Source of the DNA: Desulfurobacterium thermolithotrophum DSM 11699
Lineage (GTDB): Bacteria > Aquificota > Aquificia > Desulfurobacteriales > Desulfurobacteriaceae
Length of the DNA: 64,000 nucleotides
Direction: 5' to 3'
NCBI RefSeq assembly: GCF_000191045.1
Contig: NC_015185.1
Span: 812,501 to 876,500 of the forward strand
Part shown: piece after piece, positions 16,720 to 23,894 of the stretch
Position numbering within the stretch: the stretch's first letter is position 1
Layout: each line of letters begins with the position of its first letter
Notes under the pieces: model-generated
Databases searched by the model: none
Told to the model about the DNA's origin: nothing
What the model saw: the letters and a program-made list of their open reading frames with translations, nothing else
Made by a program: the position numbers and the translations under genes

Positions 16720-17946
16720 CTATAGTTCCTTAATAAGAATCAGATCTACTAATTCTCCAGTAGGTATGTAATCAGTTCCTATTGGAACAACCATTAGCCC
16801 AACATTTCCAGTCATTGCTGAAAGAATTCCTGAACCCTGTTTTCTAAGAGGAAAGACCTTATATTCTCCAGACTCTACATCATAAACATACTTACATCTT
16901 GCAAATTCCATTCTGTTAGACTTTTTTCTTTTAAATTCTTCTGCAAGAACGCCCTTTACCTTTTTTCTAAAAATGCTTTGAGCTCCCAACATTCTTCTAA
17001 TAAACGGAAAAACAAAGTTATAAAAGTTTATTACTGTAGAAACAGGAAAACCTGGAAGTGAAAAAATAAACTTTTTTCCTCTTTTACCGAAGAAAACAGG
17101 TTTCCCTGGTTTTATCTTAAGCTTATAAAAGAGAGTTTCAACGCCAATTTCCGGAAGAATTGCCTTTATAAAATCGTAGTCTCCCATTGATATCCCACCA
17201 GAAGTGACAACCAAATCGCATATTTCAAATGCTTCAATAAGTGTCTTTTTAGTTTTTTCTTTATCATCATCAACAATTCCAAAATAAACTGGTTCTCCTC
17301 CAGCTTCTTTTACAAGTCCGTAGAGAGTGTATGCATTAGAGTTTCTAATCATTGATACCTCTTTAATTTCCTCTCCAGGCTCTATAATCTCATTTCCTGT
17401 TACTACTATTCCTACTCTTGGTTTTACAGAAACTTTTATGTGAGTTTTATTGACGGAAGCAAGTACACCCATTTCAATAGGAGTAATAAAAGTTCCTTTC
17501 TCTAAAACCGTAGAGTCCTTTTTATAGTCTTCTCCCTGTTTTCTTATGTTTGAACCTTTTGGAAAATTTTTCTCTATCGTAACAAAATCGTTTTCTTCCT
17601 TTGTGTATTCAACCGGTACAACAGTATCACAACCTTCAGGAATAATAGAACCTGTAAAAATTTTAACGGCTTCTCCTTTTTCTATTTTCCTCTTTGAGAG
17701 CTTTCCAGCTGGAATGTCATCAACGATTTTTAATCTTGCAGGAACGGCTTTTATGTCTTCAAACCTTACTCCGTAGCCATCCATTGCAGAAACAGAAGCA
17801 GGAGGATTATCTCTATCTGCCAGTATCTCTTCAGCCAAAACTCTATGAAGACTATCAAAGAGAGAAATTTTTTCTGTTGGAAGAGAAGGAACATTAGATA
17901 GAACAACTTCTAGAGCTTTTTCAAACTCTATATAAATGTTTTCCAT
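16720..17946 (-). CDS. moeA: Molybdopterin molybdenumtransferase
   Basis: Inserts molybdate into adenylated molybdopterin. The 408-residue protein shows SAMDGYGV (about residues 53-60), a GEAVKIFTGSIIPEGCDTVVP block, and the MPT-binding TSGGISMGDYDF with SLPGFPVST. The C-terminal domain IV (ILSAMTGNVGLMVVPIG) is complete. In a thermophile it could also serve tungsten. It starts 3 nt after fdhD stops and is clearly cotranscribed with it. Confidence 0.95.
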   Translation of the reverse strand: MENIYIEFEKALEVVLSNVPSLPTEKISLFDSLHRVLAEEILADRDNPPASVSAMDGYGVRFEDIKAVPARLKIVDDIPAGKLSKRKIEKGEAVKIFTGSIIPEGCDTVVPVEYTKEENDFVTIEKNFPKGSNIRKQGEDYKKDSTVLEKGTFITPIEMGVLASVNKTHIKVSVKPRVGIVVTGNEIIEPGEEIKEVSMIRNSNAYTLYGLVKEAGGEPVYFGIVDDDKEKTKKTLIEAFEICDLVVTSGGISMGDYDFIKAILPEIGVETLFYKLKIKPGKPVFFGKRGKKFIFSLPGFPVSTVINFYNFVFPFIRRMLGAQSIFRKKVKGVLAEEFKRKKSNRMEFARCKYVYDVESGEYKVFPLRKQGSGILSAMTGNVGLMVVPIGTDYIPTGELVDLILIKEL

Positions 17947-17949
17947 TAC

Positions 17950-18717
17950 TTAATCCTCCCATACTACTCTATCTGGCCTATTAAAGACATTTATCCTTCC
18001 TGGCCTTGCATAACAGATAAGCGTAACATCTGCTCTTCTTGCAATTTCAAGCCCCAAGGAAGAAGTTGCCGTTCTTGAAATAACAATCGGAATTCCAATT
18101 CTTGCACACTTTAAAACCATGTCGGATGTAAGTCTTCCTGTTGTGTAGATTGCTCCACGGGGCGAGAATTTTCGAAGGAGAATTGCTCCTACTACTTTAT
18201 CTACTGCATTGTGTCTTCCAACATCTGCGTAAAAAGCTTCAAATCCTTTTTCTGACCAAAAACCACAGGCATGAACGCAGTGAGTAAGATTTCCAATTTC
18301 ATTCCTTTTTAGAGTTTCTCTTATTAGATCGTCTATTTCTGAAAGTTTCATTTTGTATTCTTTGAGCTCTTCAAAAGGTCTTTCTAACATGTCTCTTGAA
18401 ATCTTTCCAGTTCCTCCACAACCAGAAGTAATAATTACATCTTTTTTTTCTATTTTTTTATCTTTCGTATAGACGAAAATTCCACCTTTATCACAGACTC
18501 TTACGCTTTCTATGTCTTCAGGCTTTTGGATATATCCTTGTGAAAAGAGAAAACCTACTCCAAATTCTTCTAGGTTACAAGGAAGAACCATAGAGCTCCC
18601 TATGTACTCATCATTCAAGAATACTTTATAAGAGACTTCTTCAACAACAAATTCTTCAAGCTCAAAGCTGCTATTAGGGATAACTTCTAATGTTTTATGC
18701 TTTGAATATAAACTCAT
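17950..18717 (-). CDS. fdhD: FdhD, formate dehydrogenase sulfurtransferase
   Basis: Transfers sulfur to the Mo/W-bis-MGD cofactor, which formate dehydrogenase needs for activity. The 255-residue protein carries TSGCGGTGKIS (cysteine loop, about residues 91-101), THCVHACGFW, and DVGRHNAVDKVVGAILL, the family hallmark. It is the first gene of the Moco operon and is divergent from mobB. Its presence predicts a formate dehydrogenase elsewhere in the genome. In many bacteria, including Aquifex, that enzyme contains selenocysteine, consistent with the UGA recoding seen in the peroxiredoxin gene. Confidence 0.95.
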   Translation of the reverse strand: MSLYSKHKTLEVIPNSSFELEEFVVEEVSYKVFLNDEYIGSSMVLPCNLEEFGVGFLFSQGYIQKPEDIESVRVCDKGGIFVYTKDKKIEKKDVIITSGCGGTGKISRDMLERPFEELKEYKMKLSEIDDLIRETLKRNEIGNLTHCVHACGFWSEKGFEAFYADVGRHNAVDKVVGAILLRKFSPRGAIYTTGRLTSDMVLKCARIGIPIVISRTATSSLGLEIARRADVTLICYARPGRINVFNRPDRVVWED

Positions 18718-18822
18718 CTTTCCTCTATAGTTTGAATTGTTTTTATTCTAACATCTAGAAAAACTTTCGTATAAAGGTTTTCAAAGAATATTTTCAATAT
18801 GTATCTGCTTTTTTAAAAAGCA

Positions 18823-18837
18823 TATAATGATATATCA
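18823..18837 (+). promoter_or_regulatory. Candidate -10 and palindrome before mobB
   Basis: TATAAT at 18823-18828 overlaps a perfect 10-nt palindrome TGATATATCA at 18828-18837. They lie 25 nt before mobB in the divergent fdhD/mobB intergenic region. No convincing -35 was found, so this is a weak call. Confidence 0.35.
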
Positions 18838-18861
18838 ACGTCTCAAACCTGGGAGAAAGTA

Positions 18862-19545
18862 ATGGTTCCGATTATTTCATTTATTGGATATCAAAACTCA
18901 GGAAAGACAACTATTGCTACAAAGGTTGTTGAGATACTCAGGAAAAAGGGATACAAGGTTGCAGTTTTAAAGTCAACAAAGCATAAAAATGTAATAAAGG
19001 ATACAGAAGGAAAAGACAGCTACAAATATAAAGAAGCTAGAGCTGATGCCGTTGCTATTGTTACTCCGGAAGAACTTATACTCTTTCAGAAAATTGGAGA
19101 GATTGATCTTAAATACCTTTCCTTCCTCCCCTTTGACGACTACGATATCGTTATATGCGAAGGCTTTAAGCATTCCGACGTTCCAAAGTTTGAGGTAACA
19201 AGGAAAGAGCTAAACCAGCCAATCCTTGTCGGACAAGTGAAAAACATTATCGGCGTTATTTCAGACTACGAGATTAAAGGAGTTAAGAACTTCTCCATAA
19301 ATAAACCTGAAGAGGTAGCCGAGTTCATAGAGGAAACATTTATAGCAAAAAAGGAAGATCAATTCTCTGATGAAGTTGAACTCTTTGTTAACGGAAAAAG
19401 AGTACCTATAAAACACTACGTTAGGGAAACACTGAGAGAAATTCTCTTTGGTTTTGTTAAGCTCCTAAAAGATATTGAGTATCCAATCAAGAAGATGGAT
19501 ATCAGAATTGTCGTTGATAGGGGAGAAAAGAAAAGAACTCCCTGA
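18862..19545 (+). CDS. mobB: MobB, molybdopterin-guanine dinucleotide GTPase
   Basis: P-loop protein that assists MobA in dinucleotide cofactor formation. The N-terminus has FIGYQNSGKTTIATKVVEIL, with Walker A GYQNSGKT, and the family pattern VAVLKSTKHK about residue 35. At 227 residues it is longer than E. coli MobB (about 175); the extra 60 C-terminal residues (SDEVELFVNGKRVPIKHYVRE onwards) are typical of thermophile MobB proteins. It faces the Moco operon and its last 44 nt overlap the 3' end of wtpC on the other strand. Confidence 0.9.
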   Translation: MVPIISFIGYQNSGKTTIATKVVEILRKKGYKVAVLKSTKHKNVIKDTEGKDSYKYKEARADAVAIVTPEELILFQKIGEIDLKYLSFLPFDDYDIVICEGFKHSDVPKFEVTRKELNQPILVGQVKNIIGVISDYEIKGVKNFSINKPEEVAEFIEETFIAKKEDQFSDEVELFVNGKRVPIKHYVRETLREILFGFVKLLKDIEYPIKKMDIRIVVDRGEKKRTP

Positions 19546-20227
19546 TTTTGCAGGGGAGCTCTCCTCTAGACTTTTCAATAAACTCTTTCCAGCTTCCAGA
19601 AAATAGAATTTTCCCGTTTTCTATGTGAAAAATCCGATCTGATAGTTTTTCCGCCTCTATCGGATCATGAGTTATATGGATAACTGTTTTTTCTCCTTTT
19701 ATCTTTTTCAGGAACTCTATCAATTCTGCTTTGTTAAAAAAATCTAGGGAGTTTAAAGGTTCATCAAGAATTACCACCTCTGGATTAGAAAGAATAGCCC
19801 TTGCAAGAGCCACTCTTTGAGCTTCTCCTCCGGAAATACTTAAAGGTTTTTTATCAAGAATTTTTTCTATGCCAAACCTACTGCTTATTTCCTCTATTTT
19901 TTCTTTATCAGGTCTTAGTTTTTTTACTTTAAAAGGAAATTCAAGATTTTCCAATACAGTCATGTGAGGAAATAAGGTATTACTCTGGGGAAGATACGAG
20001 ATACCTCTTTTTTCAGGAGATAAATTTGTTATATCTTTTCCTCTCATAAGAATTTTCCCGCTGTCTAATTTCTCTATACCAGCTATAATTTTCGCAGTCA
20101 TGCTCTTTCCAGCACCGCTTTTACCAAGAATTACAACATACTCATTCTCCTTTATTGAAAAATCAACGTTAATACTAAAGTAACTAAGCTTTTTGTTTAT
20201 CTTTACTTCAAGCACTTTTTCTTTCAC
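19502..20227 (-). CDS. wtpC: Molybdate/tungstate ABC transporter ATPase
   Basis: ATPase of the oxyanion importer encoded with wtpB and wtpA. The 241-residue protein has Walker A GKSGAGKS, the Q-loop LPQSNTLFPH, signature LSISGGEAQRVALARA, Walker B VVILDEPLNSLD and H-loop HITHD. It lacks the C-terminal TOBE domains of E. coli ModC, which fits the shorter WtpC/ModC forms. It overlaps wtpB by 20 nt and the opposing mobB by 44 nt. Confidence 0.92.
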   Translation of the reverse strand: MKEKVLEVKINKKLSYFSINVDFSIKENEYVVILGKSGAGKSMTAKIIAGIEKLDSGKILMRGKDITNLSPEKRGISYLPQSNTLFPHMTVLENLEFPFKVKKLRPDKEKIEEISSRFGIEKILDKKPLSISGGEAQRVALARAILSNPEVVILDEPLNSLDFFNKAELIEFLKKIKGEKTVIHITHDPIEAEKLSDRIFHIENGKILFSGSWKEFIEKSRGELPCKIREFFSFLPYQRQF

Positions 20228-20996
20228 TCCTATAAGAAATTGATAGGAGAATGATAAAAATAAGGAAACTTATTAGCATCATTAAAACTGCAATTGGAGT
20301 AGATGCTTTTAATCCATAATCCTCAAATCTTTCATACATAAGAATCGGAGCCGTAATTGGATAGTAGGCTATTATAAGTAGAGCTCCAACTTCACTGATT
20401 GAACGAGCAAAAGAAAGGATGGCTCCTCGGAGTATATAAGGGAAAGCAAGAGGAAGAACGACAAATCTTAATACCTGAAACGGTGAGGCCCCAAGGCTTC
20501 TTGCAGTCCAGATAAGTTCTTTATTAATTGAACGAAATCCTAAAAGAGAAGAAGTAATAGTGTAAGAAATACTTACAAAGCACATAGCAACTATAATCCC
20601 ATAAATTGTATCCACAAAGTGAATTCCAAAGTGAGAAAAGAATTTACCTAAGGTAGAATTTTGACTTAAGAGTTTTAAAAGAATTATTCCTACAGCAACA
20701 TGAGGAATAACTATAGGTAAATTTAGAAGACTTTCTAAAAAACTTTTCCCTCTAAAGTCAACCGTAGAAAGAAAGTAAGAAGTTGGCACTCCTATTATTA
20801 AACCCAAAATAGTTGAAAAAATTGCTCCTTTTAAAGTTGTGAAAATTGCATTCCAGACTTCACCGTCTTTTAAAGTAGATTCAAGGGATTCAGGATTTAC
20901 AGAAACAAAGATGTTCAGAATAGGAACAACTATAAAAGCAAAACAACCGAAGGTCAGAACACCAATAAGAAACAGAAGCCACTTCTGCTTTCTCAC
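20208..20996 (-). CDS. wtpB: Molybdate/tungstate ABC transporter permease
   Basis: Membrane subunit with about six transmembrane helices and the EAA-type cytoplasmic loop (WTARSLGASPFQVLRFVVLPLAFP, about residues 168-190). The frame is open from ATG 21044. That ATG touches its AAGGAG and lies inside a terminator-like hairpin, so I prefer GTG 20996, preceded by GGGAG, giving the usual short N-terminus MRKQKWLLF and 262 residues. The extra 16 residues of the longer reading are not typical for the family. It overlaps wtpC by 20 nt. Confidence 0.88.
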   Translation of the reverse strand: MRKQKWLLFLIGVLTFGCFAFIVVPILNIFVSVNPESLESTLKDGEVWNAIFTTLKGAIFSTILGLIIGVPTSYFLSTVDFRGKSFLESLLNLPIVIPHVAVGIILLKLLSQNSTLGKFFSHFGIHFVDTIYGIIVAMCFVSISYTITSSLLGFRSINKELIWTARSLGASPFQVLRFVVLPLAFPYILRGAILSFARSISEVGALLIIAYYPITAPILMYERFEDYGLKASTPIAVLMMLISFLIFIILLSISYRSERKSA

Positions 20997-21020
20997 CCGC
21001 CTCTTCTCCCGTTTCTGAAA

Positions 21021-21060
21021 TAAAAAGGGGAGACACCCCAGCATCTCCTTAGTTCCCCTT
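21021..21060 (-). terminator. Attenuator-like hairpin between wtpA and wtpB
   Basis: A 7-bp AAGGGGA/TCCCCTT stem followed on the minus strand by TTTTTATTT. It spans the wtpA stop and the nearby ATG 21044. Such a partial terminator after a binding-protein gene would give more WtpA than permease. Confidence 0.5.
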
Positions 21061-22014
21061 GGCTTCTATTACCTTAGGAGGATATATAGGATTCTGATAG
21101 CACTCTTTCAGAATTCCTACACCTCTCTTTGAGGTAACAAAATCTTCCCACAATTTTGCTTCTTTTGGATGAGGAGCATTCTTTACTGTTGTAATGCCGT
21201 AGGCTATTGGTTTTCCTTTAACTACTTTGCCGTTTCCAAGTTTTACTTCAACTTTTGAATAGTAGTTTTTATAAGCAAGATCTGAAAGGTTTATCTTCTT
21301 TGGAAGTTCTACATACTTTAATCCATGTTGAAGAGCAACACTTTTGTATTCAATTGCATAGTCAATAGCTCCACTTTCAAGAAGTCCTAATAGTGCTACA
21401 GCCTTCGGACGGACAAAAACTTTATTTCCCTTTGTTCTAAAAATTTTAGGAACTAAAACCTTATACTTTCCGTCTTCTTTAATAAGTTTCAAATTGGTAC
21501 CAGGAGCAAGAAGTTCTTTGTATAAAGGTTTTTTATAGTAATCAGAAGCAAGAACTATCATCATTACAGTTCTATAACCACAAGGATCAAGGTTTGGATT
21601 TGAAAACCCCCACTTCACATCCTTTTTCTTTAGAATTTCATACCAATTGCTACTGTTGATCTTATCTCCATACTTTGACTTAGAGGTATAACAGAGAACT
21701 AGCTCATTTGTTGCAAATACTTTAACGTGATCTGTATATTTTGGAAACATCATCTTCGGTATAAGTGAATAGTCTGCACTTGCAACAACATCACAGGGTT
21801 TATGAAGGTCAGTAACTTTTCTGATAGCCTTTACGCTTCCACTTGGTTCCCTTCTAACATCAATGTTAGGATGTTCTTTTTCAAATTCTTCTTCCATTTT
21901 CTTAAATGGAACAGAAAGGCTTCCGGCATGAAAAATAATAAGAGTCGTTTTTTCAGTTGCAAAAGCAGTGGAGGTTATTAACGTTGAACACAAAACAGCA
22001 AGTAACTTTCTCAT
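21049..22014 (-). CDS. wtpA: WtpA-type tungstate/molybdate-binding protein
   Basis: Periplasmic binding protein for molybdate or tungstate. ATG 22014 follows GGAGGG and begins a signal peptide (MRKLLAVLCSTLITSTAFA); the longer open frame to 22059 is not used. The mature part starts with LIIFHAGSLSVPFKKMEEEF and has EPSGSVKAIRKVTDL, DVVASADYSLIPKMM and SNPNLDPCGYRTVMM, the hallmarks of the WtpA branch rather than E. coli ModA. WtpA of P. furiosus prefers tungstate, so tungsten use is possible. The IS110-type element ends just 15 nt upstream, so the native promoter may have been displaced. Confidence 0.93.
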   Translation of the reverse strand: MRKLLAVLCSTLITSTAFATEKTTLIIFHAGSLSVPFKKMEEEFEKEHPNIDVRREPSGSVKAIRKVTDLHKPCDVVASADYSLIPKMMFPKYTDHVKVFATNELVLCYTSKSKYGDKINSSNWYEILKKKDVKWGFSNPNLDPCGYRTVMMIVLASDYYKKPLYKELLAPGTNLKLIKEDGKYKVLVPKIFRTKGNKVFVRPKAVALLGLLESGAIDYAIEYKSVALQHGLKYVELPKKINLSDLAYKNYYSKVEVKLGNGKVVKGKPIAYGITTVKNAPHPKEAKLWEDFVTSKRGVGILKECYQNPIYPPKVIEAKGN

Positions 22015-22034
22015 TTTCCCTCCTATGAAAGATG

Positions 22035-23135
22035 TCAACCCCCAACACAGAGGTTGCATTTATTTTCAACAAAATCCATAAATTGCCTTCTCTCTCTCAA
22101 AACTGCGAACATTACTTTAACCAATTTCCTCGCCGCAGCTATCAGCGCTTTCTTCTTCTCTAAACCTTTCTTAACTAACCCTTCGTAAAATCTTTTAACT
22201 GAATTGTCTAACTTGCTGTTCAATAACGCTCTCGTAGCCTGGATAATCTTGTTCCTCGTTCTGCTGTCCCCTTTCTTTGTTATCCTTCCATTTCTAACTT
22301 CGTCTCCACTGCTATTAACACGAGGAACAAGTCCAAAATAAGCCGCTACCTTGTCTCCGTTTTCAAACCTCTCTTCGTTACATACGGCAGATATAAAGGC
22401 TATAGCTACTATATCTCCTACTCCAGGTATGCTTTTTAGAAGTTCTACTTTTCCCTTAAGCTCCTCATCTTCTCCTATAAAACTCTTGATATCTTCTTCT
22501 GTCTCTCTTATCTTATCTGTTAAGTATTCTATTGTTTCTATTTGCCTCCATATCGTTTCTCGTAATGACGGAGGCACTTTCTTCTTCGTTTCTTCCTTTA
22601 TCCTTTCCATCCCTTTCTTCGTGGTGAGTTCTCTCTTGTTTGTCTTTATCCCATATTCAAGCAATAGGCTATGAAGTCTGTTAATTACCCCTTTTCTCAT
22701 ATCTACAAAGCTATCTCTCTCTTTCATCTTTATCCTTAGCTCTTTTTCTTTTCTCGTCGGGACGTAAACTGTCGGAAGTAAGCCCATTTCATAGTAAATG
22801 GCTATCGTTTCTGCATCTATCCTGTCGTTTTTAGCACTGTTAACACCTTTTAGAATGTTCTTAAATTTGTTAGTGTTAACGTAAGTTATTTCATCAACGC
22901 AGTTCCTTATCTCCTCCGTAAAAAATGTTACTCCTGTTAAGGTTTCTACCGCAACTTTTACTGAATATCCTTTTTTCCTAAAAGTTGTTAGGTGATTTTT
23001 AAATTTCTCTAACTCTTCTGCTTCGTACTTCTTGGTATTAAGTATCCCTGTCAGACAATCTAAATAAGCTGCTGTAAAGCTGTTTTTGTGGTAGTCCACT
23101 CCGACATACAGTGTTTTCTCTACCTTCTCCTTCAT
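22035..23135 (-). CDS. IS110-family DEDD transposase (bridge-RNA recombinase type)
   Basis: A 366-residue recombinase with an N-terminal RuvC-like DEDD domain (VGVDYHKNSF at the start; VNSAKNDRIDAETIA about residues 100-115) and a C-terminal Tnp20 domain with the helix-hairpin-helix LLKSIPGVGDIVAIAFISAV and the serine segment YFGLVPRVNSSGDEVRNGRITKKGDSRTR. The frame is open for 69 more codons upstream, to 23342. That extension is GC-rich, highly structured and unlike protein, and ATG 23135 gives the normal family start, so I treat the extension as non-coding RNA. The transposase appears intact. Confidence 0.92.
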   Translation of the reverse strand: MKEKVEKTLYVGVDYHKNSFTAAYLDCLTGILNTKKYEAEELEKFKNHLTTFRKKGYSVKVAVETLTGVTFFTEEIRNCVDEITYVNTNKFKNILKGVNSAKNDRIDAETIAIYYEMGLLPTVYVPTRKEKELRIKMKERDSFVDMRKGVINRLHSLLLEYGIKTNKRELTTKKGMERIKEETKKKVPPSLRETIWRQIETIEYLTDKIRETEEDIKSFIGEDEELKGKVELLKSIPGVGDIVAIAFISAVCNEERFENGDKVAAYFGLVPRVNSSGDEVRNGRITKKGDSRTRNKIIQATRALLNSKLDNSVKRFYEGLVKKGLEKKKALIAAARKLVKVMFAVLRERRQFMDFVENKCNLCVGG

Positions 23136-23149
23136 CTCTACCCCCTGAT

Positions 23150-23330
23150 ATGTTTTGTGTTTTGCAACCTCTGCTTCGGGACTATTCCCATACTCCAATA
23201 CGGCGCTTCCCGCCACTATAATTAGCCGGCAGGAGGCATCGGCTAATCTCCACGCACGGGGCTTATTCCCCAGGGAAAAATCCAGCCTCCTGCCTTTAAA
23301 GGTTGCCTCTTTACTATAGTCCCGAATTTC
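23150..23330 (-). ncRNA. Candidate bridge RNA in the IS110 left end
   Basis: This leader is far richer in G+C than its surroundings and packed with complementary segments. TTCGGGACTAT (23175-23185) pairs perfectly with ATAGTCCCGAA (23316-23326), enclosing the region. ATTAGCCG (23221-23228) pairs with CGGCTAAT (23240-23247). The loop between them contains GGCAGGAGGC (23228-23237), a perfect 10-nt complement of GCCTCCTGCC (23285-23294), allowing a pseudoknot or alternative fold. IS110 elements are known to encode a guide (bridge) RNA in this position. The boundaries are approximate. Confidence 0.6.
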
Positions 23331-23378
23331 AGGGGGTGACATCTTTTATATCATCTCCTTTAATAAACTATCCAAAAG

Positions 23379-23747
23379 CTAATGTCTATCCTCATTAGGT
23401 TCAAGGAGCTCTTCAAGTTCTCCCTTTTTAAACTTCTTAATCGCATCGTCTAAAAATTTAACTTGTGGTGGTATTAAATAAACCTTTATTCCAAGAATGT
23501 TTCGTATCTTATCAAAAGAACCTGGTCCCATCTCTTTCACAAGAACTGCTTTAACATTTTTTTCACTGAACATATCAGCAATGAGCATTCCCCTTCCCCT
23601 TTCTAGATGAAGTCCTGGATTTTTCACAACTTCAAGCTTTTCTGTAGCTATATCAACAATAGCAAAGTAATTTGACTTTCCAAAATGAGCATTAACTAGT
23701 TTTTTACCTTGAACTTCAGTATCAAGAATTGGAACTGCAACTTTCAT
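23379..23747 (-). CDS. NifX/NafY-like dinitrogenase iron-molybdenum cofactor family protein
   Basis: A 122-residue single-domain protein of the NifX/NifB-C-terminal fold. Diagnostic segments are MKVAVPILD, the short AHFGKSNYFAIVD (about residues 20-32) and GIKVYLIPP near the end. Members bind Fe-S or FeMo cofactor precursors, but many in non-diazotrophs have unknown roles. No nif structural gene is in the window. It would have been directly upstream of wtpA before the IS110 insertion, so a role in Mo or W handling is a reasonable inference. Confidence 0.82.
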   Translation of the reverse strand: MKVAVPILDTEVQGKKLVNAHFGKSNYFAIVDIATEKLEVVKNPGLHLERGRGMLIADMFSEKNVKAVLVKEMGPGSFDKIRNILGIKVYLIPPQVKFLDDAIKKFKKGELEELLEPNEDRH

Positions 23748-23815
23748 TTTTCTCCTCCACTTTTCAATTTAATTATAAAAATCCAATGAACTAACATCAA
23801 AATATTGTCCTCAGT

Positions 23816-23829
23816 TTGATTTAAGTCAA
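23816..23829. promoter_or_regulatory. FNR-type operator upstream of cooS
   Basis: TTGAT-TTAA-GTCAA matches 9 of the 10 conserved bases of the FNR consensus TTGAT-N4-ATCAA. It lies 66 nt before the cooS start. The Crp/Fnr-type regulator at 26218-26898 has the E-x-x-S-R recognition helix that reads TTGAT half-sites, so it is the obvious candidate to bind here. Confidence 0.6.
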
Positions 23830-23894
23830 GGTAACTTGCAGAAAAAAGTTTTACTATTGATTTAGAGGCTAAAAACATATTTAGGAGGAAAAGG

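Larger units (their letters stand above)
22030..23344 (-). mobile_element. IS110-type insertion sequence
   Basis: About 1.3 kb inserted between the NifX-like gene and wtpA. It contains one DEDD transposase and a roughly 210-nt GC-rich leader upstream of it. The two ends carry an inverted match: AGATGTCAACCCCC at 22030-22043 and AGATGTCACCCCC read from 23344 down to 23332. The exact ends need comparison with other copies. No target duplication is expected for this family. Confidence 0.75.

Noticed and set aside
23150-23330. Molybdenum-cofactor riboswitch upstream of wtpA
   Set aside because: The location near wtpABC is suggestive, but the structure lies inside the inverted ends of the IS and I could not match the Moco riboswitch consensus. 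Kept only as the alternative to a bridge RNA.
23136-23342. 69-residue N-terminal extension of the IS110 transposase
   Set aside because: It is open only because the region is GC-rich. It is packed with inverted repeats, and the family start is the ATG at 23135.
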